From positions 16,530,858 to 16,594,857 of the forward strand of contig OU342633.1 of assembly GCA_910589415.1 (NCBI GenBank): DNA of 64,000 nucleotides, read 5' to 3'. Of this stretch, positions 30,732 to 41,234 are shown piece by piece. Numbering within the stretch: the stretch's first letter is position 1; each line of letters opens with the position of its first letter. The position numbers were made by a program, and so were the translations under genes. Below the pieces are notes generated by a model, which worked only from the letters and a program-made list of their open reading frames with translations, was not told the origin of the DNA and did not search any database. Source of the DNA: Malachius bipustulatus (Eukaryota > Arthropoda > Insecta > Coleoptera > Melyridae).

Positions 30732-33700
30732 ATGTTACCAACAACCGATATGGAAGACGAGCGTAAAATTCTCTGTCGTTTTAAATCAGAGACAGGGGAG
30801 GTCCTAGGGGAAACCGACCTGCCACCAAACTGCACTGTCGACAATCTTTCTCTAATCTGCAATGCCCTTCTTCAAGAAGAAACCAGCGTTCCATATTTAT
30901 TCTTCATAAACGACACGGAAATCACAACAGACTTACAAAAAGCGCTAACTGCTTCCAAAGTAAGCACCGAAAGTGTAGTCGATATAATATACCAGCAGCA
31001 AGCCGTTTTTAAAGTACGTCCGGTAACACGATGCACAAGTTCCATGCCGGGCCATGCTGAAGCCGTTATCGTCACTAGCTTCAGTCCAGACGGAAAGCAC
31101 TTGGCTTCAGGATCAGGAGATACAACTGTCCGATTCTGGGATGTCTTGACCCAAACTCCACAGTTTACCTGTAACGGACATAAAAACTGGGTGCTATGTT
31201 TAGCTTGGTCTCCGGACAGTTCCAAAGTCGCTTCAGCTTGTAAAGACGGTAGAATAATAATATGGAATCCATTCAGTGGAGAACAGGTTGGGAAAACTAT
31301 GGTTGGACATAAGAAATGGGTCACTTCTTTGAGCTGGGAACCATATCATCAAAACCCTGAATGCAGGTTCGTACAACTTTCAATAATTATTATAAAAATT
31401 AGGGTCATTGTATCATTATACAGGCTGTCCGGAAATTATGAGCAAAAAATTAAGGGGGTGATTCTTCTTGATGAAATATTGCCAAAAGTATCAATAATTT
31501 TTTTTCGAAAACTCAAAAAGAAGAAAGTTATAAGCCTCCAAAGTTGATTTTTTTAAATCAATATTTTTTTATAACTTTTTTTCTAGTGTACGGATTTTCT
31601 TAAAATTTGACACACTTGTCACTGATGTTGCTTTACATCCTTGGTCCAAATTAGACTTGAATCCCTCGAAATCAAAAGGCCTTAACTGCCCTTGACCTTC
31701 AAAAAAGGCCTATAACTTTTTTCGTAATATTTTTTTCTGAGTTTTGAAGGCGCACAATTGAAGAACGTGAAGAAATATTCGGAAAAAGTCCTCTTTGTCT
31801 ATCACGATAAAATGACCCGTTTCCGAGTAAAACTGTTTTAAAAATTTTCCTGCACTAAAATTGATCACCATAAACTATGATCATTCTGCAACAACACCAA
31901 AGCATGCTTTGGAAACAGCTGCAGGATTGCCTAGTTATGTACAAAACAGAGACATTCGTATTATAAATAGACTGGAAATAATTTTTTTTTGAAAATGAAA
32001 AAAAATTTTAATCATTTTTTTTTTTAATAAAATAATAAAATAATAAAATAATTTTAATTAAAAAAAATAATAAATTGCTGTCAAAATGAAATCCAAAGCA
32101 AACGTCTTGTTTCCTAGGCAACCCTGCCACCGTTCCCAAAACATGCTTTGGTATTGTTGCAGAATGATCATAGTTTATGGTGATCAATTTTAGTGCAAGC
32201 AAATTTTTGAAACAGTTTTACTCGGAAGCAGGTCATTTTATCGTGATAGACAAAGAGGACCTTTTCCGATTATTTCTTCATGTTCTTCAATTGTGCGTCT
32301 TCAAAACTCAGAAAAAAATATTACGAAAAAAGTTATAGGCCTTTTTTGAAGGTCAAGGGCAGTTAAGGCCTTTTGATTTCGAGGGATTCAAGTCTAATTT
32401 GGACCAAGGATGTAAAGCAACATCAGTGGCAAGTGTGTCAAATTTTAAGAAAATCCGTACATTAGAAAAAAAGTTATAAAAAAATATTGATTTAAAAAAA
32501 TCAACTTTGGAGGCTTATAACTTTCTTCTTTTTGAGTTTTCGAAAAAAAATTATAGATACTTTTGGCAATATTTCATCAAGAAGAATCACCCCCTTAATT
32601 TTTTGCTCATAATTTCCGGACACCCTGTATGTATAATGAATTATTATAAGTATCCCTGAGTGTGAGTAGCGCCTAATATGCTATGGGTTATAACTATTTC
32701 GTTGCTCACTACAGGGACTTCGAAAACCTTAAAAGATATAGGGTCGGTCAAACTAGCAAAAAGTTGCTACATTTTCGTCTTCATATGTTGGTGAAAACAG
32801 ATCCGAAGTATATACACAGTTCACTTATTCTTATTATTATTTATAAACAATTAAGTTATAGTATAGTGTAGAGTGATGGAAATCACTGGATATGACTGCA
32901 GTCATTGCAGTGAAACAAATTGATATAATAATAAATTATTATATCAATTACAGCAATCCGATTGTTGAAAAACAATAATGCTTTCTGAACGACACATTTG
33001 CCCTAATGGTATGGTGAAGACACACTCTTCTGATCGGCACACTCCTCTAGTGGTGGTGATGAGACTCTAGACAGACTGATGAGATGGAAATGACCATTGA
33101 AACATCGATGTCTCTGTCTTCGCCATACCATTAGGGCAAATGTTTCGTTCAGAAAGCGTTATTGTCATTGCAGTGCGAAATTCCAACCTACTTATATATT
33201 TTTTTAGATATTTTGGCTTTCAGGTTACACGTTTGATTTTTTTAATCATGAAAGCCTTCCTCCTGAACGTTTTAAGAAACAATAACATCACTTATGCCCG
33301 GTTTCACGAACATAATTAAAAATCTCTCAGATAATCACCGATTTTGAAATGCCCATAATATTGTCAAAATATTGGTCTGCTATCGCTGGAAATAAATTAT
33401 ACTCCCTTTAGAAGAATTAATTACTGATAAAAAAATTAAAGATCATTTAATTTATTCATCGTATTTTCAAAATTTGCAATTTAAAATCAGTAATTATCTG
33501 AATAATTTTGAATTACTTTCGTGCAACCGGACCTTACAATCATAATAATTGTCACTCACTTATAGTCTGTCACAGTAAAAACCAAAAAATGATGAACAAT
33601 TGCAAACACAAATACTTACTCTTTGCGAATTAAATGAATATTGAAACGTGAAATGATGGAATTTCAATTTTCTAGCATTGTTCATTTAAAATGAGAATAA

Positions 33701-36700
33701 TTTTCATCCTTTTTTTAAGATCCAGGAGGAAGTCCTTTATCAATGCAAAATCAAAAGTGTATACGGTCATTATTTACATCCGGGTATCCTACAGTTTCAC
33801 TATGGCACCTATATCGATGGGTTTTTGACAAAACGTCGTAAGCGACAGAGAGTGCATTTTACAGGAATTGACTTTTTTAGGTAATTACTTTTACAGTAGA
33901 TTTAATTACCTCAAATACTTCCAAGTCATATTATTTTTGCAATATAAATTGATTCGGTGGTTAATATCAAAACAAATACATCATTTTGCACTAATTAGGT
34001 GACTTACCATTTTATCAGTATATCTTTTTTAGTGATTCGTCTCTTACGAATCTTACGATGCACATAAAATATAATGTCGGGGCGAAATACTGAACAAAAA
34101 CAAATAAATAATAAAAAAAAATCGAAAAAAAATAATAAAGAATCCACTTTTTAAATGATCTGAACTGAAACCTAATACTACTTTCTAATGTTCTTCATTT
34201 TTTTTCTCATCTTCCTCGTCAGTCTCACCTAAGGTATCTGGGATGTCACTGCTTCACTGCTGCCAATAAATGACTTGTATTCTTCCCAATATTGTTGGGG
34301 TATGATACATTTTTTGCAAAGCTCCATAAGATTCTTGAACTTTATTGACAATATTTCTAAAGGAGATGGGTATAAACTGTCAACAACTTTTGAAATTTTC
34401 TTTTTTCTTTTACCTAAAAACAAAAGAGCTCCTAAATATTGCAAATAAATCATTTCGCACTACCTTTACCTTTGGCCAATGGTCCATAAGAAATTGGCAG
34501 GGTAAACTCATCTGCAGAATCAGAATAGCAGTACTTTATTTTGATACAATCCTCGCCCTTTTTTCAAGTAAGCTATTTTAAGTTGGCTAATTTGAAAAGG
34601 ACGTCCTTCTTTCGTTTTGTTGAGAGTGTTAGGAATCAAGTTCTGTGATATGGTTTTCCAGTCTTTAAAGTCGAAGTGCTTCATAAGGACCACTTCAAAC
34701 GGTCCAGGATTAACCCTAGCATTGGCAATTATGGTAGCCCATTCTGAAGGTGACCAAATTATACGTTTCGAAATAAATCTGTCTATTGTAGCATGTACTG
34801 CATCAACGGGCATGTAAGTATGCTCAGGAAGTAGGAATACAATTTTTATATCAAGAATATTCTTAGATTCTTTGAGGAACGAATACAACATAGACAGCAT
34901 AGCTCTGTTCTTATTCTGTCCTGAGCAGCTCTCGCAATACAAACGGACTGTTTTGACACTTTTTCTTTCGTCAACAGTATCTAGGTACTTTTTAATAACT
35001 GTGCAGATTTCGTTCGAACCACGATTACCATCAACTTCGCCCCATAAATAACAAAAAGCGTTTTTTGTTCCACTTTCGTATACAGTTTCATTGTACATGG
35101 AGTACTTTCTTGAGTAATACAGCAGCATGTTGTCCCCATGAGGTGTGTTTAAGACCTTTTGGAGGTCGAAACTTGCACAAACTAATCCATCATCTTCCTT
35201 AGCTTCTTTTTGATCAGCAAGGAACAATTTCTTACACTCCTCTTTATGCTTGATGTGGTCTTCGTATTTTTCTATCTCGACCTCTGTGAATTTAATATCA
35301 CTATCTTTTCTTGATTCGCAAACAGTACACTTGTCTTTTTTGGGTAGATGAAACCCAAGGTTAAAAACTAAATTAAAGGTTAAATTAAATTAAAAAACTA
35401 AAGGTTAAAGATACCCTGGTTTTTCTATTATGATTTTCCAACTGATCCTTGACAAATATTCTATATAAGAAAGAAACATTTCTCATTTCAGCAGGCAAAT
35501 ATTTTTTTGTTGTACTGGCTCTGCAGTAGTGGGATGGAACGGCTGGTAGTTTCTTTATAAATTCGTGCACATATTCTTTGTCCTCGGGCTTCGTTTTGGG
35601 AGGTGGATCATGTTTCCCTCTTTTATTATCCTTGGCAAAAATTTCCGTGAAAGCATTGTTTTTTGTATAACATAGTGTCATTTGAGATATGCACAGCGTT
35701 TTTAAAAGAAACTGTTGGCAAACTTCATTTTCTTTCCCATCCCATGATATGAAGTATTTAAAGGTTCGTTTCCTTCTGCTGTCAATACTCTTCGTACGCC
35801 TTCGTTTAATGTCAACCTCCTTCATACACGATAAAAGCCACTCTTTCTGTCTCTGATAGCTGCTTAAGCCTCAGTAAAACTCAAAAATGTTATGCCGTTG
35901 CTGCTCTGTGAAATGTTTTGAACATGCATTTTGGCAAGCTTTGTTTTTACATGGATTTTCTTGCACTGATTTAGTAGCACCAAGACGCTTTTCAGTTTTT
36001 CTTGTTTCTTTTTTGTAAATTTTTTTAGGTTTCTGCAGGCTGGATTCTCCCACAGATTCTGTGAATTTTTCAAGGTTATCTTCACAATCGGAAGTCGATA
36101 AATAATAATCAGAGTTTTTATTTTCATGAAAAGAATAGTCTGAGTCAAATCTTTTAAATTTCTTGTTCTTGTGGCGAACGGTTGTTTCGAATGACTCTGA
36201 TTCTGAGCTAGATGAATAATCTACCAATCTCAATAAACCGACAGGGTTTTCATGTCTATCACAGTTTTTGACCTTATCCTCATGAAAAATGTAGGTAGGA
36301 GATCGGTTCAATCTTAAGGCATCAAACTTTTCCTCATTATTTTCGCTTTCTAGGAACACTACTGGCAGATTTTCTATATCAAAAGTTTCCAACGTTTCAT
36401 TACAAATTCCGAAGATGCTTTCATTGTTATAGGATGAACTTACAGAAACAGAATGCTTCAAGGAAGTTACAATATCAGCTTGTGAAGTATTTTGACCGTT
36501 GATTCCCCTTTATCAACATCACTAAAAATTATTTCGGGCCCATCTACTTGATTATTACTTTCCAGTTCTGAGTTTGGAACTTGTTCAGTTCCGAATAATA
36601 ACAGTTCTGAGGTATCTGTAGAATTGGTGAAATTTACCAGATCTACTTGATCATTTTTATCTACAAAGTTAGTAGTAACTTGAGAAGCTGTGGAATTTGA

Positions 36701-39316
36701 CAACTCTACATTATAATTTTTATGTTCGAGGCTAAAAGTGCCTTCAGCAGAATTAGTGGAATTATTTTGTTTCTGGTTTTCCTGAATTGCCATTAAGGCG
36801 ATTTTATAACCTCTTGAAGTACTTGATATTGCCGTCTAATAGCTTAAATAAAAAAAGGTTCTATAACCAGGGAACATAAAAGGGTTAATAAGACTTACCC
36901 AAATAATTAGAACACACAAATCACTCAATTCAATTGTTCAATAAGACTATTGTAGAGAACAAACACCTTTCGATTTCACTGGTAACAGGATTTAAGAAAA
37001 TTATTTGTATTCGTATTACGACCATATACACCAACCCTCGCATTCAAACTAACAGTTTAGCAGTTTACCATTCATTGTATTGATGAGAAAAGAAGGAAAC
37101 AGCACGTGGAAGCTGGGAGACGGGTAACGTAAGCGCCCAGCGCGCAATCGTAAGCGACGCAACTCCGCAGCGCTTAAGATTATTTGCCGGTAGTACTCTG
37201 GTGCTTACGATTATTTTTGGGTGAATTTCGTTGTTTATTTGAAAATACCGTTGGTTACGATAACAGAAAAGCTTAAAACAAACGAATAGCATGCGTTGAC
37301 AATGGTACAAAAGTTTGCAGGCACCTAGAGGTCAGCTCTGGGAATCGAATAGACCAAATAACCCAATTTTGATGTTTTTGTCGCTTACGACGTACCTATA
37401 GTAACACCAGGAAGGTATTCATTTGCTTTGCAAATGCATGGTTAGCCAAAAAAAAAAAAACGGCACTAAAAATAGGTTTTCGAATTGCGGTCTTGGCTAG
37501 AATCGCGGATAATCACATTATAAATACGACGGGTCTGGGAAGTAACAACTTGACGACAAGGCCAACTGCCTCGAAGCGTACAGAGCAGGACCCGCATTAT
37601 ATCCGCTTTCTCATACTTCTTTACTTCTGTCTTCCTTACTATACTTCAGCTTTCACCAGTCACTTCCAGGATACTACTGCCGCACGCAGCCATACGGCGG
37701 CCCGTATATAGTCCCCCGACGCATCATCGAAACAGTAGACACATTCTCCTAGATTGCAGAACTCACACTGGCCGTCAAACGTCATTCCAAAGACATGCGA
37801 CTGGAATTGTCGCGAACGTGTCATTGACTAACCCATATAAAAAAATATATATAAACAAACAAAATGGTGAACTAGAATGTTAAAGAAAACAACTAATAGA
37901 ACTTTTCCAGAGTGATCTCGTTATACTGTCCCCCTTCTATTTTTGAGCGTCTCGTTTCTCCAAATCTGCTAATTAAATTATCCACCAAGCCTCTCGCAAC
38001 TGTAGCAGCTTCTTGGTTCGGTATGGCGTATGCTTCAAGCCACTTGCTGAAATAATCCATGGCAACCAGGATAAAGCGGGTGCCGCTGTCGCTGATTGGA
38101 AAAGGACTTGCTACGTCTATGGCTATCCCCTCAAATGGGACTCCGACGTTGTACTGCTTCATAGCACCTGTCGTCCTTCAAATTCTACTTGTAATTTTTA
38201 CTGTCATACTGTGCGATGTTACAACACAGCATAATCTAATATGACCTTGGTAGAATATTTAGAAAAAAATCCAAGCTGCCAGTTCATGAAATAACCATAA
38301 AAAACTAAAAATATCGTGTTTTTGTTTGTCAAACTTCTTTTTTTATGATAGTAATGTAAGAAAACCTTTAGAAGCATTTAATTTTTCATTAAGGCTACTC
38401 AAGATCAGAAAATAAGAAAAACAAGTTTTCATATTATTAGAACTCATAGTACATTCTCTTTAAAAAATAAATCAAATGTTTCAATTTAGTGATTCAATAT
38501 TATCATTTCAGATATCTGGCAAGTTCCTCGAAAGATGGCGATGTGAGAATATGGGACACAGTTCTCTGCAGCACCATTTTAACTTTATCTGGACATACAA
38601 AAAGTATAAGTCAAGTAAAATGGGGTGGTCAAGGACTAGTCTACACGGCATCACAAGACAGAACTGTGAAAGTGTGGCGAGCAAAAGATGGAATTCTTTG
38701 TCGTACATTAGAAGGCCATGCTCATTGGGTCAACACTTTGGCTTTAAACACAGACTACATTCTTAAAATTGGAGCTTTTGATCCTGTGAAGGACTCCAAT
38801 ATTGATACTTCATGTCCTGATAAAAAGAAGTCACAAGCGTTTGCTTTAGAGAGGTATAAGGGCGTTGTCGAGTCAATCGGTGAAAGATTAGTGTCCGGTT
38901 CAGATGATTTTACTTTGTTTTTATGGAATCCGGAGCAAGACAAAAAACCTATAGCTAGGTTGACCGGGCATCAGCAGCTGGTTAATGATGTGAAATTTTC
39001 ACCAGACAGCCGAATTTTTGCTTCAGCGTCGTTTGACAAATCAATCAAACTTTGGGAAACGAAAACTGGAAAATTTATTGCAACTTTAAGAGGACACGTT
39101 CAGGCAGTTTATTTATTGGCTTTCTCTGCCGATTCTAGGTTATTAGTGAGTGCCAGTGCAGATTCGACTTTGAAAGTGTGGAATTTGCAGAAAAAGAAAC
39201 TGGAATTTGACTTACCAGGACATGCTGATGAAGTGTACGCTGTTGATTGGTCAACTGATGGGTTAAGGGTAGCTTCGGGAGGGAAAGATAAAGTTTTGAA
39301 ATTGTGGCAAAATTAA
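30732..39316 (+). CDS. NLE1: Notchless homologue (NLE1/Rsa4), exons 30732-31366 and 38512-39316
   Basis: Ribosome assembly factor of nucleolus and nucleoplasm; in yeast and mammals the Rsa4/NLE1 family links pre-60S particles to the AAA+ remodelling ATPase Rea1/MDN1. Splicing AG|A in phase 2 at GCAG|GTTCGT and TTTCAG|ATATCT gives 479 residues, close to the usual 480-510. Residues about 12-78 are the NLE/ubiquitin-like domain. Glu63 in FINDTEI sits where family members coordinate the MDN1 MIDAS ion. Eight WD40 repeats follow (SGSGDTTVRFWD, ASSSKDGDVRIWD, TASQDRTVKVW, SGSDDFTLFLW, SASFDKSIKLW, SASADSTLKVW, SGGKDKVLKLW). The splice falls inside the third repeat. AATAAA lies 29 nt after the stop. 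The gene looks intact despite a transposon-filled intron. Confidence 0.95.
31417..32632. mobile_element. Foldback element with TATACAGG-TGTCC ends
   Basis: The ends (TATACAGGCTGTCCGGAAAT and complement) and about 550 bp inward are inverted copies, around an AT-rich loop near 31975-32085. Noncoding; fits mariner-type MITE ends. In the NLE pre-mRNA it would form a long double strand, a possible ADAR or Dicer substrate. Confidence 0.82.
32901..33175 (+). mobile_element. Small hammerhead-bearing repeat
   Basis: A 12-bp direct repeat GTCATTGCAGTG (32901-32912, 33164-33175) flanks it. 51-nt inverted arms (32972-33022, 33115-33165) with three mismatches enclose the ribozyme. The size and layout resemble a retrozyme-like or SINE-like unit; the class is uncertain. 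Confidence 0.55.
33069..33119 (+). ncRNA. Hammerhead ribozyme, sense orientation in NLE intron
   Basis: All invariant core positions are present. CTGATGA is at 33076-33082 and GAA at 33099-33101, with A15.1 at 33102. The cleavage triplet is GTC at 33110-33112. Stem I is 7 perfect pairs (33069-33075 with 33113-33119). Stem II is 5 pairs (33083-33087 with 33094-33098, the first G.U) with a 6-nt loop. Stem III is ACATC/GATGT with no loop, so cleavage may need a dimer, as described for minimal retrotransposon hammerheads. Predicted cut after C33112. It lies on the strand transcribed as NLE pre-mRNA. Confidence 0.8.
33176..33832. other. Intronic DNA without identified features
   Basis: AT-rich; 33790-33812 matches 16380-16410 inverted. 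Nothing else is seen. Confidence 0.4.
33833..37393 (-). mobile_element. DNA transposon with ACGTCGTAAGCGACA inverted ends and DUF7869-type protein
   Basis: A perfect 15-bp inverted repeat (33833-33847, 37379-37393) brackets the broken coding region on the minus strand. The internal right flank 37100-37230 repeats the same core (CGTAAGCG, CGTAAGCGAC, GCTTACGATTA), and the left flank has CTTACGA copies near 34050-34060. Such subterminal repeats commonly bind transposase. No clear target duplication is visible. The link between this protein family and these ends is inference from position. Confidence 0.6.
34200..36793 (-). pseudogene. DUF7869-type transposase-like protein, decayed
   Basis: Pieces at 36467-36793, 35871-36461, 35385-35825, about 34520-35355 and 34200-34453 read collinearly as one protein. 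The N-terminal half is acidic and low complexity, then a Cys-rich patch (NPCKNKACQNACSKHF). The conserved C-terminal domain has ASFDLQKVLNTPHGDN, FCYLWGEVDGNRGSNEI, LYCESCSGQNKNRAML and HTYMPVDAVHATIDRF, the signature of a repetitive insect family annotated as DUF7869. Breaks: a frameshift in a G run near 36507, a stop near 35860, an AT-rich insertion near 35345-35410, and frameshifts near 34535 and 34450. A DDE-like role is suspected but unproven. Confidence 0.7.
37490..37925 (-). repeat. LTR fragment (same family as 16457-19978)
   Basis: Shares CACGCAGCCATACGGCGGC, TAGTCCCCCGACGC, TTGCAGAACTCACAC and the TATAACG start with the LTR at 16457-19978. It shows the uninterrupted GCAGAACTCAC site where that copy took its insertion. 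The far half has diverged. Confidence 0.65.
37926..38162 (-). pseudogene. Gypsy integrase fragment fused to polypurine tract
   Basis: The minus strand encodes MKQYNVGVPFEGIAIDVASP, then TRFILVAMDYFSKWLEAYAI and GLVDNLISRFG, the start of a gypsy integrase catalytic core with its first Asp. It runs straight into an AAAATAGAAGGGGGACAG polypurine tract (37926-37943) and the LTR. The rest of integrase was removed by an internal deletion. Upstream frame traces continue weakly to about 38240. Confidence 0.65.
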
Positions 39317-39344
39317 AAATATCGCTGTACATTTATTAAATGTA

Positions 39345-39350
39345 AATAAA
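39345..39350 (+). terminator. NLE polyadenylation signal
   Basis: AATAAA, 29 nt after the NLE stop codon. Confidence 0.7.
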
Positions 39351-39639
39351 TTTTTTATGCAAATACATTAAGTTAAAACAAAGTACCCTTCTGCTATATC
39401 CTATCCATTCCCATTCGGCTCCTAATGTTTCAACAATTATTTACTGATACACCACAACAGGACACATACAGGGTGATAAATAAAATAATGATGAAAGTAG
39501 GTCGTATGAGTATAAAGCACATAAAGTGCATTTACTAGCCTGTTAGGTGGGGTCGGAGTATTCCTCCATCGCCCATAACAGTTGTCATGCTGGCAGTGCC
39601 TGAAACTCCAATCAAGAGAGCAACATCCAAAAACAGAGC

Positions 39640-39811
39640 TGTAATGTTCTTATTTAATTAAGATGATTATTAATATATGTTTTATTATTTAAACTAGGTA
39701 AATTACATAAATAAAAGGTAACACTTTACGAGCATGACGTTGGGTCGGAACTGTGTTATAGAACTGACAAAATGGCGTTATTGCCAAGGTTACCAAATCA
39801 CATACGTCACA
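39640..39811 (-). repeat. Outer element 3' LTR (172 bp)
   Basis: TGTAATGTTC...CGTCACA; same as 49140-49311. Confidence 0.9.
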
Positions 39812-39955
39812 CGCCCCTTTTAACAGAGTACATTATTATGGTATTGTTTACAATAATAATTAATGTTAATATTAAACAAAGTAAAATAAATTTTTACCAG
39901 CAAAAAGATAATTAAATGCATACTAAATTAAACATGCAGAAAAACAAATTATTAT

Positions 39956-40767
39956 TCAAAGATCAAACTTCTTAGGAGGTTTACTTATTCTACCACTTCT
40001 TGTGTAAACACATCTTTCAGTTTTTTCTGTTTCTTTGGTTTCTGTTTCTTGATCTTTTTTCACTTCTCGTTCTCTTTCAATAACTCTTCTTTCCTCTGTA
40101 ATAGGAGATTCATGCTTTATCCGAGTTTTAGTTTCTTGCTCATTTTCTTGTTTCTCATTCTCATCTTCCTCAAACTCTGTTTTATACGGTCTTATATGCA
40201 TTCTGTTTCGTCTATAGTTGGTGTCATTTACTTGAACAGTATAGTCTCTTGGTCTGTTTATATTTACTACATGACCAGGTTTCCAGTTTCGAACACCATC
40301 TTGAACTAACACTTTTTGACCTTTTGCAAGTTCGGGTAAAGGTTTTGTTGTTTTATTATATCGGCACTGTTGTTTACTTTGTTTTGATCTAAGTTTTTCC
40401 TTGATTCCCTTTGTTGAATATTTTGGTTTTAATATTTCTTTATTTACAGGAAGCGTAGTTCTCAGGCATCTACCCATTAGTAAAATAGAAGGAGCTGGCA
40501 GGTCTTGTTTTGGTGTTGTATTGTAGTTCAATACAGCAAGAAATGGATCTTCTTTATCTCTATACGCCTTGACAAACAATCCTTTCACCGTCTGTATGGT
40601 CCTTTCGACCATTCCGTTGCTCTGTGGATATAGTGGGCTTGATGTTGTTAAATTAATATCATATTTCCTTGAGAAATTTTGAAATTCTCGCGAGTTAAAG
40701 GGTGGACCATTATCTGAAAATATTTCCAATGGAAGGCCATATAACGTAAATACATTTTTCAAGGATG
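39956..40767 (-). CDS. pol: Outer element Pol, C-terminal part (integrase end)
   Basis: Continuation of the gag-pol frame at 45653-48874 after the inner insertion. It contains the rest of the integrase core, IFSDNGPPFNS (second Asp) and QSNGMVERTIQTVKG (catalytic Glu). Then come a GQKVLVQD..NWKPGHVV beta-rich DNA-binding region and a long Glu/Lys-rich tail. The open frame extends a further 67 nt into the inner LTR, which is not native. Insertion separates it from the first catalytic Asp, so this copy is inactive. Confidence 0.88.
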
Positions 40768-40771
40768 ATAT

Positions 40772-41088
40772 TGTTGTGTATCTGGGGGCAGTGTAGTTGT
40801 AGGTACTCTTGTAATAATATTGAATTATACACAAATTAACTTTATTCGATCCTTAACACTAATATATACAGTTGTATGTAAAACGATTATAAGAAAGCTT
40901 GAAGTAATATTTATCGTTGGTGAATGTACTGTAGTTCAGACCAATGTGTAATGTAATCTGTATGCTGGTCTGTATGCTAATTGCTAATGCTGCAGTGGCT
41001 GGAGTGTATACAGGACTCCGGCCGAGAAGCCGGTAGTTTACAGTGTTGTCACTGTGTAATATATTTCCCTAATATGGAAGACATAACA
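40772..41088 (-). repeat. Inner element 3' LTR (317 bp)
   Basis: TGTTGTGTATC...GACATAACA. One mismatch to the 5' LTR. Confidence 0.92.
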
Positions 41089-41106
41089 TCTCTCCCTTTC
41101 CTATTT
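41089..41106 (-). promoter_or_regulatory. Inner element polypurine tract
   Basis: The minus strand reads AAATAGGAAAGGGAGAGA immediately before the 3' LTR, the plus-strand DNA primer site. Confidence 0.8.
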
Positions 41107-41234
41107 TAACTTAAAACTACTAATAAGCTAAACAAAGTAATTAAGATATGTAACTACCTAAATGAGAATATGTTTGTAATTATACTTATACATAAACATG
41201 GTTACCTTAAGTAAAACAACATATTAAACAATAA

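Larger units (their letters stand above)
31367..38511 (+). other. NLE intron 1 (7145 bp), transposon-filled
   Basis: Bounded by GTTCGT and TTTCAG. It contains a foldback element, a hammerhead ribozyme, a 3.6-kb decayed transposon and an LTR/integrase fragment, leaving little unique sequence. The frame continues about 180 nt past the donor to a stop, so intron retention would truncate NLE after its third WD repeat. Confidence 0.9.

Noticed and set aside
33055..33068. GGTGATGAG just upstream as a second hammerhead core
   Set aside because: First core base is G and no GAAA/GTC partner follows with a stem II; only the CTGATGA at 33076 fits.
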